Positions 23,716 through 33,200 of a stretch of DNA of 64,000 nucleotides are shown piece after piece. The translations under genes were made by a program, and so were the position numbers. Origin of the DNA: Lysobacter arvi. GTDB taxonomy: Bacteria; Pseudomonadota; Gammaproteobacteria; Xanthomonadales; Xanthomonadaceae. The notes below the pieces were generated by a model. That model was not told where the DNA came from, did no database searches, and was given only the letters and a program-made list of their open reading frames with translations. The stretch covers positions 744,001 to 808,000 of the forward strand of contig JARUHG010000001.1 in the NCBI GenBank assembly GCA_031216755.1. Direction: 5' to 3'. Every line of letters begins with the position of its first letter. Position 1 is the first letter of the stretch.

Positions 23716-24150
23716 CTAGCGCGGCTTCGAATACCAGAGCGCGTTGACGATGATCCAGCGATCGCCGAAGCGCCCCATGTGGAAGAAGTCGACGAACCAC
23801 GGGGTTTCGGCGCGCACGACCGCGGCGTCGCCGGCGACGTCGAGCACCTTGCACGAACGGTTCCACTGTTCCTTCGGCGTCTTCAGCACGCCCTCGCGGG
23901 TGAGGTCGACGAGTTCGTCGCGCGTCATCCGGCGAAGGCCGAGGCGTTCGTCCGGCGTGTCGCCCAGCACGCGCCGCTTGGCGAGGTCCGGATGCAGCGA
24001 TCGCGCAACGCGCTCGGGATTGCCTTCCAGTTGCCCGTCGAGGTAATCGAGACAGGTGGCTTCCAGTGCGGCACGCGTTTCGGGTTCGATGCTCGCGGGC
24101 GCGGCGGTGGCGACCGACGCGGCGAGCATCAGGTTCATCATCAAGGGCAT
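23716..24150 (-). CDS. Exported NTF2-like (lumazine-binding-type) protein
   Basis: The 144-residue product starts MPLMMNLMLAASVATAAPAS, a short signal peptide. It then shows the compact alpha+beta cone of the NTF2/SnoaL superfamily: ALEATCLDYLDGQLEGNPER, SLHPDLAKRRVLGD, DLTREG, SCKVLDVAGDAAVVRAETPW and a final strand DRWIIVNALWYSKP. This arrangement matches the putative lumazine-binding family, small proteins found as stand-alone exported forms with unclear ligand. Start 24150 was chosen for the signal peptide. It lies 77 bp after the MBL-fold hydrolase gene on the same strand. Confidence 0.75.
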   Translation of the reverse strand: MPLMMNLMLAASVATAAPASIEPETRAALEATCLDYLDGQLEGNPERVARSLHPDLAKRRVLGDTPDERLGLRRMTRDELVDLTREGVLKTPKEQWNRSCKVLDVAGDAAVVRAETPWFVDFFHMGRFGDRWIIVNALWYSKPR

Positions 24151-24227
24151 CGGTGGCTCCTGGCATTCGTTGGAAGGTGACGGTGACCGGCCGTGCCGGC
24201 GTTCGTGCATTCGTCGAGGACGCGTCG

Positions 24228-25217
24228 CTATGTCGCGCGCGTCACTCGCCTTGCGCGTCGTCGGCGGACAAGACGCACGCCGCCCCATGCGAGCAGCGCG
24301 AGCGCCAGCAACGCCAACACAACAAGCGCGGCGAGATTGTGCAGCGGGTGGGTGATCGCGTAGTTCGCGTGGCGCGAGTAGAAGCCGTTGAACTCGGCGA
24401 ACGCGCCCGGCAACGCGAGGACATCCGCACGAGCCAGCGCCAGGCGTCGCTCGTCCGGATGGAACGTCGAGCCCATCGGATAGAGCTCGCCCGCCGCGTT
24501 CATTTCAACGTGCCCGCCGAGCACGTGCGAGACGGCGCGATCGCGCGCGAACGCGGCCAGGCGCCGTGCGCTTGCTTCGAAGGCCGACGTGTCATCCACG
24601 GTGATGCGCCCGGGCAGCAGCGCGTCGCCGGTGAACAGCAGCCCGGTCGACCGGTCGAAGAAAACCACATGGTTGTCGTTGTGGCCGGGCGTCGGCAGCA
24701 CATCGATGACGCGCCCGCCCAGATCGATGCGCGCCACGCCATCCGGCCAGGCGGCGAACCCGAAATGCCGCCGCACGCCGTCCGCATCCGAAGGCACGAT
24801 CTCCACGTCGGGAAGGCCGGCGAACTGCGCGTCGCCCTCGCGGTGATCGCGGTGGCTGTGCGTGTGCGCCACGATCAGGGGCAACTTGCCGGTCGCGTCG
24901 TCGGGCAGCAGCGACATCACGGTCGCGGCCAGTGGCATGCGGGCCGGATCGGCGATCGCGCCGCTGTCGATCAGCAGCGCACGTTCCGCGCCGATGAGCA
25001 GATAGAGGAAATTCGCCTCGGCGCTCGCGCACGGGTTCTGCCGAAGCAGGAAGGTCCCGTCTTCATAGCGGTGCACCTGCAGCGGCGCCGGACGCGCGGC
25101 GTCACAATCCTGCGCACCCGGGTTCCACCGCACTGCGAGCGGTTCGGCCGCATGCGCCGGCGCGCCAACGCCCGCGGCCAGAAGCGCGGCCAGCATGCCT
25201 GCCCTGCATCCCTTCAT
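24228..25217 (-). CDS. Exported metallo-beta-lactamase-fold hydrolase with C-terminal membrane anchor
   Basis: The 329-residue protein has a signal peptide (MKGCRAGMLAALLAAGVGAPAHA). Its MBL-fold domain contains the metal motif HTHSHRDHREGD, then PTPGHNDNHVVFFD and LFTGDALLPGR for the second metal half-site, and LGGHVE. The last 45 residues hold a membrane helix (NLAALVVLALLALALLAWGG) and a basic cytoplasmic tail, so the enzyme is likely held in the inner membrane with its active site in the periplasm. Substrate is unknown; glyoxalase-II- and lactonase-like families use the same core. The stop codon lies 77 bp before the NTF2-like gene. Confidence 0.88.
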   Translation of the reverse strand: MKGCRAGMLAALLAAGVGAPAHAAEPLAVRWNPGAQDCDAARPAPLQVHRYEDGTFLLRQNPCASAEANFLYLLIGAERALLIDSGAIADPARMPLAATVMSLLPDDATGKLPLIVAHTHSHRDHREGDAQFAGLPDVEIVPSDADGVRRHFGFAAWPDGVARIDLGGRVIDVLPTPGHNDNHVVFFDRSTGLLFTGDALLPGRITVDDTSAFEASARRLAAFARDRAVSHVLGGHVEMNAAGELYPMGSTFHPDERRLALARADVLALPGAFAEFNGFYSRHANYAITHPLHNLAALVVLALLALALLAWGGVRLVRRRRARRVTRAT

Positions 25218-25327
25218 TGCCCGTCTCCGAAGCCGCGTGTGGCGAGCTTACGAACGTCCGGGCGCCGATCCCTCGGCCAGAAGTCACCTCCGGCGAACGC
25301 GCCAGTGGCCCGGCGCGCCGCCGGGCG

Positions 25328-25810
25328 TCAGAGGTCGACCTTGGCCACCTTGTCGGCGTAATCCTGCTTGGGATCGCGCCCCATCAGGACTTTCAGGCCG
25401 GCGACGAGGCTGTGTTCGTTCAACCAGATCTCGGCCTCGTCCGGCTCGAATCGCAGCAGGATCAGCTTCGGGTCGTCCTTTCCATCCTCGTACCAGGCGG
25501 CGATGAACGGGTTCCAGAGGCGATCGATCACTTCGCGGTCCAGGCCCGTCTGGATCGTGCCGTTCAACGTCGCGAACAGTTCGTGCCCCTTCGAGGAGAA
25601 CGCGCAGAACGCCTTCGTCGGCGCCGCCGCCTGCTGCGCGAGGACGTTGTCGGTGGCGGTGAAGAACCAGACGACGCCGGGCGTCTGCTTGTCCAGCATC
25701 GCCGTCATCGGCCGCGAATGGCCGGCCGGATCGCCGACCAGTCCCAGCATCACGGTGCGGTCCGATTCCAGGTGATCCCACAACTTCGCTTCGAATTTGC
25801 GTTCGTCCAT
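25328..25810 (-). CDS. Pyridoxamine 5'-phosphate oxidase-like (general stress FMN-binding) protein
   Basis: The 160-residue soluble protein has the split-barrel pattern of the pyridoxamine-phosphate-oxidase-like general stress family: DRTVMLGLVGDPAGHSRPMTA, then GVVWFFTATDN, TKAFCAFSSKGHELFATLNG, and the acidic tail region LLRFEPDEAEIWLNE. Such proteins bind FMN or FAD and act as small redox or stress proteins. A GAGGAG site lies 8 bases before the ATG. No clear operon partner; the OmpA-type gene downstream starts 1059 bp away on the far side of its own stop. Confidence 0.85.
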   Translation of the reverse strand: MDERKFEAKLWDHLESDRTVMLGLVGDPAGHSRPMTAMLDKQTPGVVWFFTATDNVLAQQAAAPTKAFCAFSSKGHELFATLNGTIQTGLDREVIDRLWNPFIAAWYEDGKDDPKLILLRFEPDEAEIWLNEHSLVAGLKVLMGRDPKQDYADKVAKVDL

Positions 25811-25879
25811 CGCGCGCTCCTCGGTGGCGGTCGAGCGATCACGCTAACCAACCACCGGTGCGCGGACGGTGAACGCCGC

Positions 25880-26869
25880 TTATTCCGCCACCTCGAATTT
25901 CACCTCGACGCGACGGTTGGGCAGCAGGCATTCATGAAGGGCCGCGCGATCGCGGACGCCTTCGCACGACTGGACCTGTTCGGTATCGCCGCGATACTCG
26001 TACGACACGAGGGCCGCATCGATGCCCTGCCCGACCAGGTACGCCTTGACCGTTTCGGCGCGATCGCGCGACAGCGCCTGGTTGTAGTCGAAGCCGCGGC
26101 CCTGCATGCGGTCGGCGTGTCCGATCAGGCGCACGGCGGCGATCGTCAGGTGCTCCTCGCGCACGCGCGCGAGTGCACGATCGAGCGTACCGAGCGAGTG
26201 TTCGCGGACGTCGGCCAAACCGCGGCGGTCGAACTCGAACAGCACGTTCGCCGTCAGCGACGACGGGCCGGCCGGCGTGGAGCGACCGTTGCCGCAGGTG
26301 CGCGCCAGCGCTTCGGCATCGGCCACCGTGTCTTCGGCGATCTGGATGTACGGCTTGGCGTGACGCCATTGCTGCTGGTTGAACTCATTGCCGGCATGGA
26401 CCAGTTCCACTTCGCCGCACGCGACGGCCTGCTGCGCGCACACGAAGCCCGGCGTGCCATGGATCGCGCCCAGGCGCTTCCAGAGGTCCTCGCGCAGACG
26501 CGCCGCGCCGTTCACCAGCGGCGTGTCGGTCGGAATCGGCGACACACCCTGCTCCATCGCGACGATCAAGCGCTCCGATTCGTCCAGCGCCGCCTGCGGA
26601 AAGTCGCTGCGATCGTTGCGCGTGTACTCGTGGAACGACACGTCGAGCCAGCACTGCGCCTTCGACAGGGCGTAATCGCGCACGGGGCGGCCACCGTCGT
26701 TGAGCGCCTGGATGCGGTCCTGCGTCGCCTGGTAGGTGGAATGGTCGCGGTAGATCGCCTCGTCGCTGATGCGCTCGCGCTGCGGCGCCAGCGATGCGGC
26801 GTGCGCAAAGCCGGTGCCGAGCGCGAACGAAAGCGCGGCCATGGAGAATGCAAGGGTGTGCTGAATCAT
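25880..26869 (-). CDS. OmpA-family protein, third gene of the giant surface-protein operon
   Basis: The 329-residue exported protein has a signal peptide (MIQHTLAFSMAALSFALGTG...). An N-terminal helical domain carries conserved Trp and Cys residues (SKAQCWLDVSFHEYTRNDRS). A C-terminal OmpA-like peptidoglycan-binding domain follows: ANVLFEFDRRGLADVREHSL, then IGHADRMQGRGFDYNQALSRDRAE and the final NRRVEVKFEV. The pair GHADR and LSRDRAE are the usual peptidoglycan-binding positions. The gene starts 10 bp after the stop of the barrel gene, so it is the last gene of the operon. Inferred role: fixing the surface complex to the cell wall. Confidence 0.88.
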   Translation of the reverse strand: MIQHTLAFSMAALSFALGTGFAHAASLAPQRERISDEAIYRDHSTYQATQDRIQALNDGGRPVRDYALSKAQCWLDVSFHEYTRNDRSDFPQAALDESERLIVAMEQGVSPIPTDTPLVNGAARLREDLWKRLGAIHGTPGFVCAQQAVACGEVELVHAGNEFNQQQWRHAKPYIQIAEDTVADAEALARTCGNGRSTPAGPSSLTANVLFEFDRRGLADVREHSLGTLDRALARVREEHLTIAAVRLIGHADRMQGRGFDYNQALSRDRAETVKAYLVGQGIDAALVSYEYRGDTEQVQSCEGVRDRAALHECLLPNRRVEVKFEVAE

Positions 26870-26879
26870 GGCTTTCGTC

Positions 26880-29800
26880 TCAATGCTGGGGTTCGCGGTA
26901 GCGGCGGTCCTCGCGGCGGAACAAGTCCTCGTCGAACTTGAAGCGCAGGCGCAGGAACAGGCCTTCCTGGGTGTATTCGTAGCCGCTGAGGTCGTCGTCC
27001 CCGCGGAAGCCGGACCAGTTGTAACCGGCCGACAGCCACAGGTTCTGGCGCAGCAGCCGGCCCACTTCGACGCCGGCCGCGTACTGGTTAGCGCCGTCCT
27101 GTCCGCGGAACGACGCGGCGAGCACGCCGACGTCCCAGTTCTCCGTGATGTCGTACACGGCGCGGCCGGACACCAGCACGCCACGGAAGCGGCTCTCGAC
27201 GCGGGCGCCGTCGGCGTAGATGAACTCGTCGCGCTGCCACTTCGCCGCGACGCGGCCGGTCAGCCACCACGGACGCGATGGATGCCAATCCGCATGCGTA
27301 CTGACGATGTGCGCCGCCACGCGCACGTCCTGCCCGCCGTCGCCGCCGGTCGCGCCGCCGGTCACCAGGCCGCTTTCATCCTTCTCCAGCTTGTACTCGT
27401 AGCGGGCCAGCGCGTTGACGCGGTTGCGATCCGTGTCGCGATATGCCACGCCGAGCTGGAAGCGGTCCTGCAGGACATCGCCCCGTGCGGCGTAATCGGT
27501 GCGCAGCAGGTAGTTGCGCGCCAGCAGCGTCCAGTCGCGATTGAGCTTGCGCGCGGCCATCAGCTGCACCAGCGTCGTGTCGAAACGCTCGTCGGTGTCC
27601 GTCTCGCGGATGTCGCCGGAGATGCGATGCTCGATGCGTGCCGCGCCGCGCCACAGCGGATTGGCGCTGTAGTCCAGCGCGAACGCCAGGCCGGTCGCGT
27701 CGCCGGTTTCGCCGTCGTAGACCTTTACGTGTTCGGCAGAACTGCTCAGGCGCAGGCCTTCGCGGATATCCCACTGATTGCGGATGCCCGACGCAGCCTG
27801 CAGGTCGCGGCCGGAAATCGCATCGCGCATGCGGTACTCGGTGAACGCCTGCGTGTCGCGCAGGTAGCTGCTGTCCACGCCGAGCACCAGCGCATCGCTT
27901 TCGCCGTGCGTCTGCGCGATGCCGTACTCGCTGGCCAAGCCGGTCTGCTTCTCGTAACGGCCGTACAGACGCGTGCGTTCGCGCCACTGGTAGTCGGCGC
28001 CCAGCGCGACGCGGTTGCGATCCTCGCCACGCACGTCCTGCTCGGCTTCGCCGCCGATCACCACCCGGTCGCTCACCTTGTAACCCAGGCCCAGGCGCAC
28101 CGTGTCCGAAGACAGCTTCGTGCCGACCGGCAGATCGCTCGTCGGCACCGTGCCGTTGCTGCGGATCACCGGCAGGCCGCTGAGCGGATCGAGCGGCTGC
28201 TGGCCGTAGCCCAGCGCGCCGCCGGCGGCACCGGTCGCGTATCCACCGCTCAGTCCGCCGGTGTCGCCGAACGGCATCGCGCTCGACCACGTCGAGTACG
28301 CGCCGACGGTTTCGCGGATCGCGCGATACCCACCGTCCAGCGTCATGCGCTCGGTCGCCTGGTAACGCACGCCCGCGCCGGCCGCATCGCGTTCGCCGCC
28401 GTCGGGATTGCGGTCCTCGCTGCGTAGCGCCTCCACATAGAGTTCGGTGCGCTCGCCCGCACGGTACGTCGCTTCGGCGTTGTACTCGCCGCGGCCGCCG
28501 TACAGCGGCGAGGCCGCGTTGTTGAACGCGGGATCGGTTTGCGCCGCGAACACGCGCGCCTCGAGGTCCTCGCCCGTGTGCGCGAACTCCAATCGGTACG
28601 CGTCGCCCTCGACTTCGCCGCTGAGATCCTGCAGCGCCGGCGTCGAATACTGGTTGATCGGATTGGTGTTGACGTCGCTGCGCGTGCGTGCGGCTTCCAG
28701 GGCCAGGTAGGTGTTCCGGCCCAGGCGCACGCCGATGTTCGCGCTGCCCATCTCGAACGAGGCGAACGGATTGCGGTCGTCGACGTAACTGCCGCCGACC
28801 TCGAACCGCTCGTTGATGCGGAACTGTCCGTCACCGCCCACGACCCAGAACTTCTCCGTGCCCTGGTCGAGCTCGTAGGTCACGCGCAGCGACACCGGAT
28901 TGAGATCGCTGTCGAACGACGGAAGGAACTGGTTGAGCAGGATGCGGCCGGAGAACGGCTCGAAGCTGTAATCGACCAGACGCGCGAGCGGCCGCACCGA
29001 GACGATGCGCGACGGCTGGTCGCGGTCGCGGACGATCACTTCCACGCGCTCGCTCCCTTCCAGCACGGCGTTGTTGCTCAACCCGTACGGGCCGCTGCCT
29101 TGGCTGGGCAACTCGTCGATGACCTGGCGCAGCGAGTCCTCGATCGCGAACACGTTGGTGCGCACGCGATCGTTCTCGTAATGCCAGCCAAGGCCGGTCG
29201 CGGTGCGGTTGTACACGCCCAGGCTGCGCTGCGGGATGGCACCGCTGCGCGTACCGGCGCCGGTGGTGTGGGCCAGGCCGTCGCCGGTCTGGAAATCGCC
29301 GTACAGCAGGTAGCTGCGCTTGTTGTCGACGCGCACGTACAGCCGTTCGGCCGAACGCGCATCGAAGCCGCGCAGCGACGCGTCGCCGTACACCGGATAG
29401 AACTCCTCCGGATCGATGTCGCGCAGCAGGCGTCCGCGCACGTCCTTGTCCGAATCGTAGGCGGCGGTGAGCAGGTACTCGCCCTTGATGCGCCCCTTGA
29501 CGAAGAACGCCGTGCGGGCCGCCGCGTTCGCCTTGCCGTTGTTGAACTGCTTCTCCCAGCGGCGGATGTCGCGCTCGAAGCCGTCGTCGCTGCGCACCGG
29601 ATCGATGATGCTGTTGCGATCGCGCTTGAAGTTGACGATGCCTTCGATCAGGCCCGTCGCGATCATCTCGCGCATCTCGGGCAGGAAACTCACCACGCCC
29701 TCGGCCGTCTCGCCGCCGGCGGTGATGCGCAACAGCACGTCCTGTGGATCGTGCGGTGCGAGCAGGTCGAACTCGGCAACGCCATCGACCACGCGCAGCT

Positions 29801-30257
29801 GCACGCCGGGCGTGGCGCGATCGGCGTCCAGGTGCGCGGGCCCGAACTCGTCGGTTCGCGCGCCGGGCAGCTTCACGCGGCCGCCGGAGTGTTCGATGGT
29901 CGCGAAGCTCTCGCCGCGCAGCGGCTGGCCATCGTTGCCGCGGATGCGCACGCTCACGTGCACCGGCGACTGGCCATCGGCCGGCACGCCGTCGCGGTCA
30001 AGCTCCACTTCGACCAGCGCAGCCTGCGCGTTGGCGGCGTAATCGGCGTCGCCCGACGCGACCGCGGTGACGCGCGGAGGCGCATCCACCGATTGCGGCG
30101 CGCGCGGGTACAGCGCTTCGGCCTCGTCGAGCACCGGCGTGAAGCGGCCCGGCTGGCCGACAGTCTGCGCGAAGGCCGGCAGCGCCAGCAGCGCGCAGGC
30201 GAGCGTGGTCATGCGCAGCTTCGGTGCGCGCGGATGTTTCATGCGTGCACGGCTCAT
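26880..30257 (-). CDS. Large outer-membrane beta-barrel protein with N-terminal Ig-like domain
   Basis: The 1125-residue product has a signal peptide (from an internal start near MKHPRAPKLRMTTLACALLA). It begins with a Pro-rich stretch and an Ig-like/invasin-type domain at about 75-200 (AALVEVELDRDGVPADGQSP, RIRGNDGQPL). The remaining ~900 residues are alternating strands typical of a large outer-membrane barrel (RLYVRVDNKRSYLLYGDFQT, LGWHYENDRVRTNVFAIED) and end in an aromatic strand region (LFLRLRFKFDEDLF). It does not have a TonB plug or TonB box. Its ATG overlaps the stop of the giant gene by 4 bp (ATGA), so the two are translationally coupled. Export or anchoring of the giant protein is a hypothesis. 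Confidence 0.8.
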   Translation of the reverse strand: MSRARMKHPRAPKLRMTTLACALLALPAFAQTVGQPGRFTPVLDEAEALYPRAPQSVDAPPRVTAVASGDADYAANAQAALVEVELDRDGVPADGQSPVHVSVRIRGNDGQPLRGESFATIEHSGGRVKLPGARTDEFGPAHLDADRATPGVQLRVVDGVAEFDLLAPHDPQDVLLRITAGGETAEGVVSFLPEMREMIATGLIEGIVNFKRDRNSIIDPVRSDDGFERDIRRWEKQFNNGKANAAARTAFFVKGRIKGEYLLTAAYDSDKDVRGRLLRDIDPEEFYPVYGDASLRGFDARSAERLYVRVDNKRSYLLYGDFQTGDGLAHTTGAGTRSGAIPQRSLGVYNRTATGLGWHYENDRVRTNVFAIEDSLRQVIDELPSQGSGPYGLSNNAVLEGSERVEVIVRDRDQPSRIVSVRPLARLVDYSFEPFSGRILLNQFLPSFDSDLNPVSLRVTYELDQGTEKFWVVGGDGQFRINERFEVGGSYVDDRNPFASFEMGSANIGVRLGRNTYLALEAARTRSDVNTNPINQYSTPALQDLSGEVEGDAYRLEFAHTGEDLEARVFAAQTDPAFNNAASPLYGGRGEYNAEATYRAGERTELYVEALRSEDRNPDGGERDAAGAGVRYQATERMTLDGGYRAIRETVGAYSTWSSAMPFGDTGGLSGGYATGAAGGALGYGQQPLDPLSGLPVIRSNGTVPTSDLPVGTKLSSDTVRLGLGYKVSDRVVIGGEAEQDVRGEDRNRVALGADYQWRERTRLYGRYEKQTGLASEYGIAQTHGESDALVLGVDSSYLRDTQAFTEYRMRDAISGRDLQAASGIRNQWDIREGLRLSSSAEHVKVYDGETGDATGLAFALDYSANPLWRGAARIEHRISGDIRETDTDERFDTTLVQLMAARKLNRDWTLLARNYLLRTDYAARGDVLQDRFQLGVAYRDTDRNRVNALARYEYKLEKDESGLVTGGATGGDGGQDVRVAAHIVSTHADWHPSRPWWLTGRVAAKWQRDEFIYADGARVESRFRGVLVSGRAVYDITENWDVGVLAASFRGQDGANQYAAGVEVGRLLRQNLWLSAGYNWSGFRGDDDLSGYEYTQEGLFLRLRFKFDEDLFRREDRRYREPQH

Positions 30258-33200
30258 GGCTGCGCCTCCGTGTTGCGCGCGTCATGCGTTTGCGGCGGTT
30301 CCGCCGGTCTCGGATGAACGATCCGCGGCGCCTGCTTCGACGAATCGGTGCCCTGCTGCGGCCAGCGCGGCGACTTGCTGTCGAAACGCAGCGGCCTGCC
30401 GCTCGTTTCGGTTTCCGGCGCGCGCACCTCGCCCTGCGTGCGGCGTGCCTTGACCTGTTCCAGCACCGGGTTGGAGCAGCTGCCCTCGATGAAGTCGGCG
30501 CGATGCAGCTCGCCGTTCTTCAGGTCGATGAAGAGGCTGTCCGCGTCGCCGAGGTTGCGGTTGCTGCTGGTGGTCAGGCGCGAGCCGACCGGCAGCGTCG
30601 ATGCGTCGACCTTCAGCGTGTGGCTCTTCGGCGGCAGGCCGCAGTAGCTGTACTTGCCTTCCGAATCCGACACCATCCAGGTGCCGTCCTCGAAGTACAT
30701 GCGCACGCCCGGCACGCCCAGCTCCTCGCGGTCCTGCACGTGATTGAGGTTGCAGTCGACGAAAACCTTGCCGAGCACGCAGCCTTCTTCGGTGAACACG
30801 CCGCCGGTGACGCGCACGCGGTACTCGGCGCGGTTGGAGGCGATGGCGCCGGCGCGCGGCTGCAGCGAGTTCGCGTCCACGCAGCCGCCGGCGATGTTGC
30901 AGCCGTGCGCCTGCGCGCGGTTGATGCCGTCGCCCTGCTGGCTGCCCACGCCCACGCGGACGCGGTAGTTCAGGACGATCTGCTCGCCGATGCGCAAGGC
31001 GCCGGCCTGGAACGACAGCAGCGGCCCCGGCTTGCCGAGCGGTTCGGGAATCGCGGCGGCGTTCGCGCGGGCCGTCCCTTCGATGTAGGTGAAGCCCGGC
31101 GGCAGGCGGTCGAGCACGTTCACCGACGCCAGCGCGTTGCCGGCGGTCTGGCGGATCGTGATCGTGTACAGCAGCGTGTCGCCGACCTCGACCGTCTGGC
31201 GGTCGCCGGTCTTGCTGATCACCAGGCCCGGCGCGACGGCGGGATCGAGCGGGATGTGGTTGTGGATGATGCCCGCCGTGCCCGAACCGGACACCAGCGA
31301 CAGGTAGTAGCGCGTGGCCTCCCCCACCGCGCCCGACGGCGGCGTGGACTGCGGCTGCACCGCGTACGTCGTGCCTGCTGCCCCCGGCGGCGCAAGCGTG
31401 CCCGCCTGCGGCGCGATCGTCTGCGACTGGAAGGTGTAGCCCGAGGGCGGCGTGACGGTCAGCCGGTACTCGCAGCTCGCCGGCGCGGCCGGACCGAACA
31501 GGAACTGGTAGAAGCCGTCGTTGCCCACGGTCATCGACACGCGGCTGCCTTCGACCTGGTAACCGCCACCGGCGACGTTGAGCAGCGCGGTGTTCGGGTC
31601 GAAGCCCGGACACACGCCCGCCGGTTCCAGCGTCACGACCGAATTGGGCACCGGATCGCGCGTGACCGCGTCGTAAACCACGCCGCTCGGATCGACCGGC
31701 AGGCTCTGCTGCGGCAGGTTCTCGCCGGAGACCAGGACCACTTCGAGCTGGCTGATGCCGTTGCCCGTATTGCGGCACGAGGACGCGTGGTGATTGGCGA
31801 GCGCACCGGCGGTGTCGCACGCGGCGGCCGGACCGCCGGCGGTTTCGCCCGTCACCGGGAAGCCCCACAGCACACCCGCGTTCGGATCGCGGAAGCGCAC
31901 GTTCCACTGCACGCCGGGCACGAGATCGGCGACGCGGTAGCTGCCGTCGGCGGCGGTGGTCGTCGTCGCGACGACGGTGCCCGTCGCCGGGTCCACCACT
32001 TCCACCGTCCAGCCCTGCAGGCGGCGGTCCCCGCCGTCGAGCAGCACGTCGTCGTTGCCGATGTCGAACCACACCGTGCCCGACAGCGACGCGGCCGCCT
32101 GCACCGGCGTTTCGATGCGACACGCGTTGTGCGTGATCGCCGGATCGCACACCGGCAGCCTCGAGCCGTCGCCTTCGAACGCCGCCCGCTCGTCGCCGGT
32201 CGGTACGTGCTGCGCGTCCTCGCCACCGCCCTGCACGAGGACGACGTTGCGCAGCGTCGACGTGGTGGCGGCGTCGGGGCCCACGCGTACCGGGACGGTG
32301 ATCGCGTCGGCCAACGTGGCGCCCGGTGCGATGACCGCAACGCCCACGCAGCGCAGGCGCGAATCGCCCGCCGCCCCGGTGCACGTCCATCCGTTGCCCG
32401 CCGGGGCGGCCGCGAGCGTCACGCCGGTGGGCAGGCGGTCTTCGACGACGTATTCGCCGACGGTCGCCTTCGGACCGATGTTGCGCACGCGGATCGAGTA
32501 CGTCGCGGTGTTGTTGACCGTGAAGCGTTCGGGCGTGGCGGACTTGCTGACGACCAGGTCGGGCGAGTCGGCGACCTCGCCGAAGTCGTTGTCGATCGAG
32601 TCCTGCCCGGCGGCCACGACGATCGCGGAGATCGCGGACGGCACGACGGTCTTCGCGGTCGCCGTGCCGACGCGCGCGCCGTTGATCGTGCCTGCCGTGG
32701 TGACACCGTTGGTGCTGCCCGACGGCTGCGTCGGTTCGGTCACCACGTAGGTGCCCGGGCGCAGGTTCGGGAACGCGTAGCGGCCATCGGCGTCGGTGGT
32801 CGCCCTGACGTCCACGGCGTTGCCGAGCTCGTCCGTGCCGGTCAGCACGAGTTCGACGTTGGCGATGCCCACCTCGTCGGCGGCGTCGATCACGCCGTTG
32901 TCGTTGTTGTCGAAGAACACGCGACCGGCGATGGACGCGCCGCGCTGCACGGGCGTTTCGAGGCGGCATGCGTTGTGCGCGATGGACGGATCGCACGCCG
33001 GCAGCGCGCCGATGGTGGCGGCGAAGGCGTCCTGCTCAGTTTGCATGGGCTCGCGCGCCGGCGTTTCGCCGCCGCCGCGCACGATCACCGCGTTGATGAC
33101 CGGCGAGGCGGCCGCGGCGGCTTCCGACACCGCGACCGGCACGGTGATGTCGGCCGCGTGCGTGGTGCCCTGCGCGATGACGTCGGTGCTGGTGCAGCTG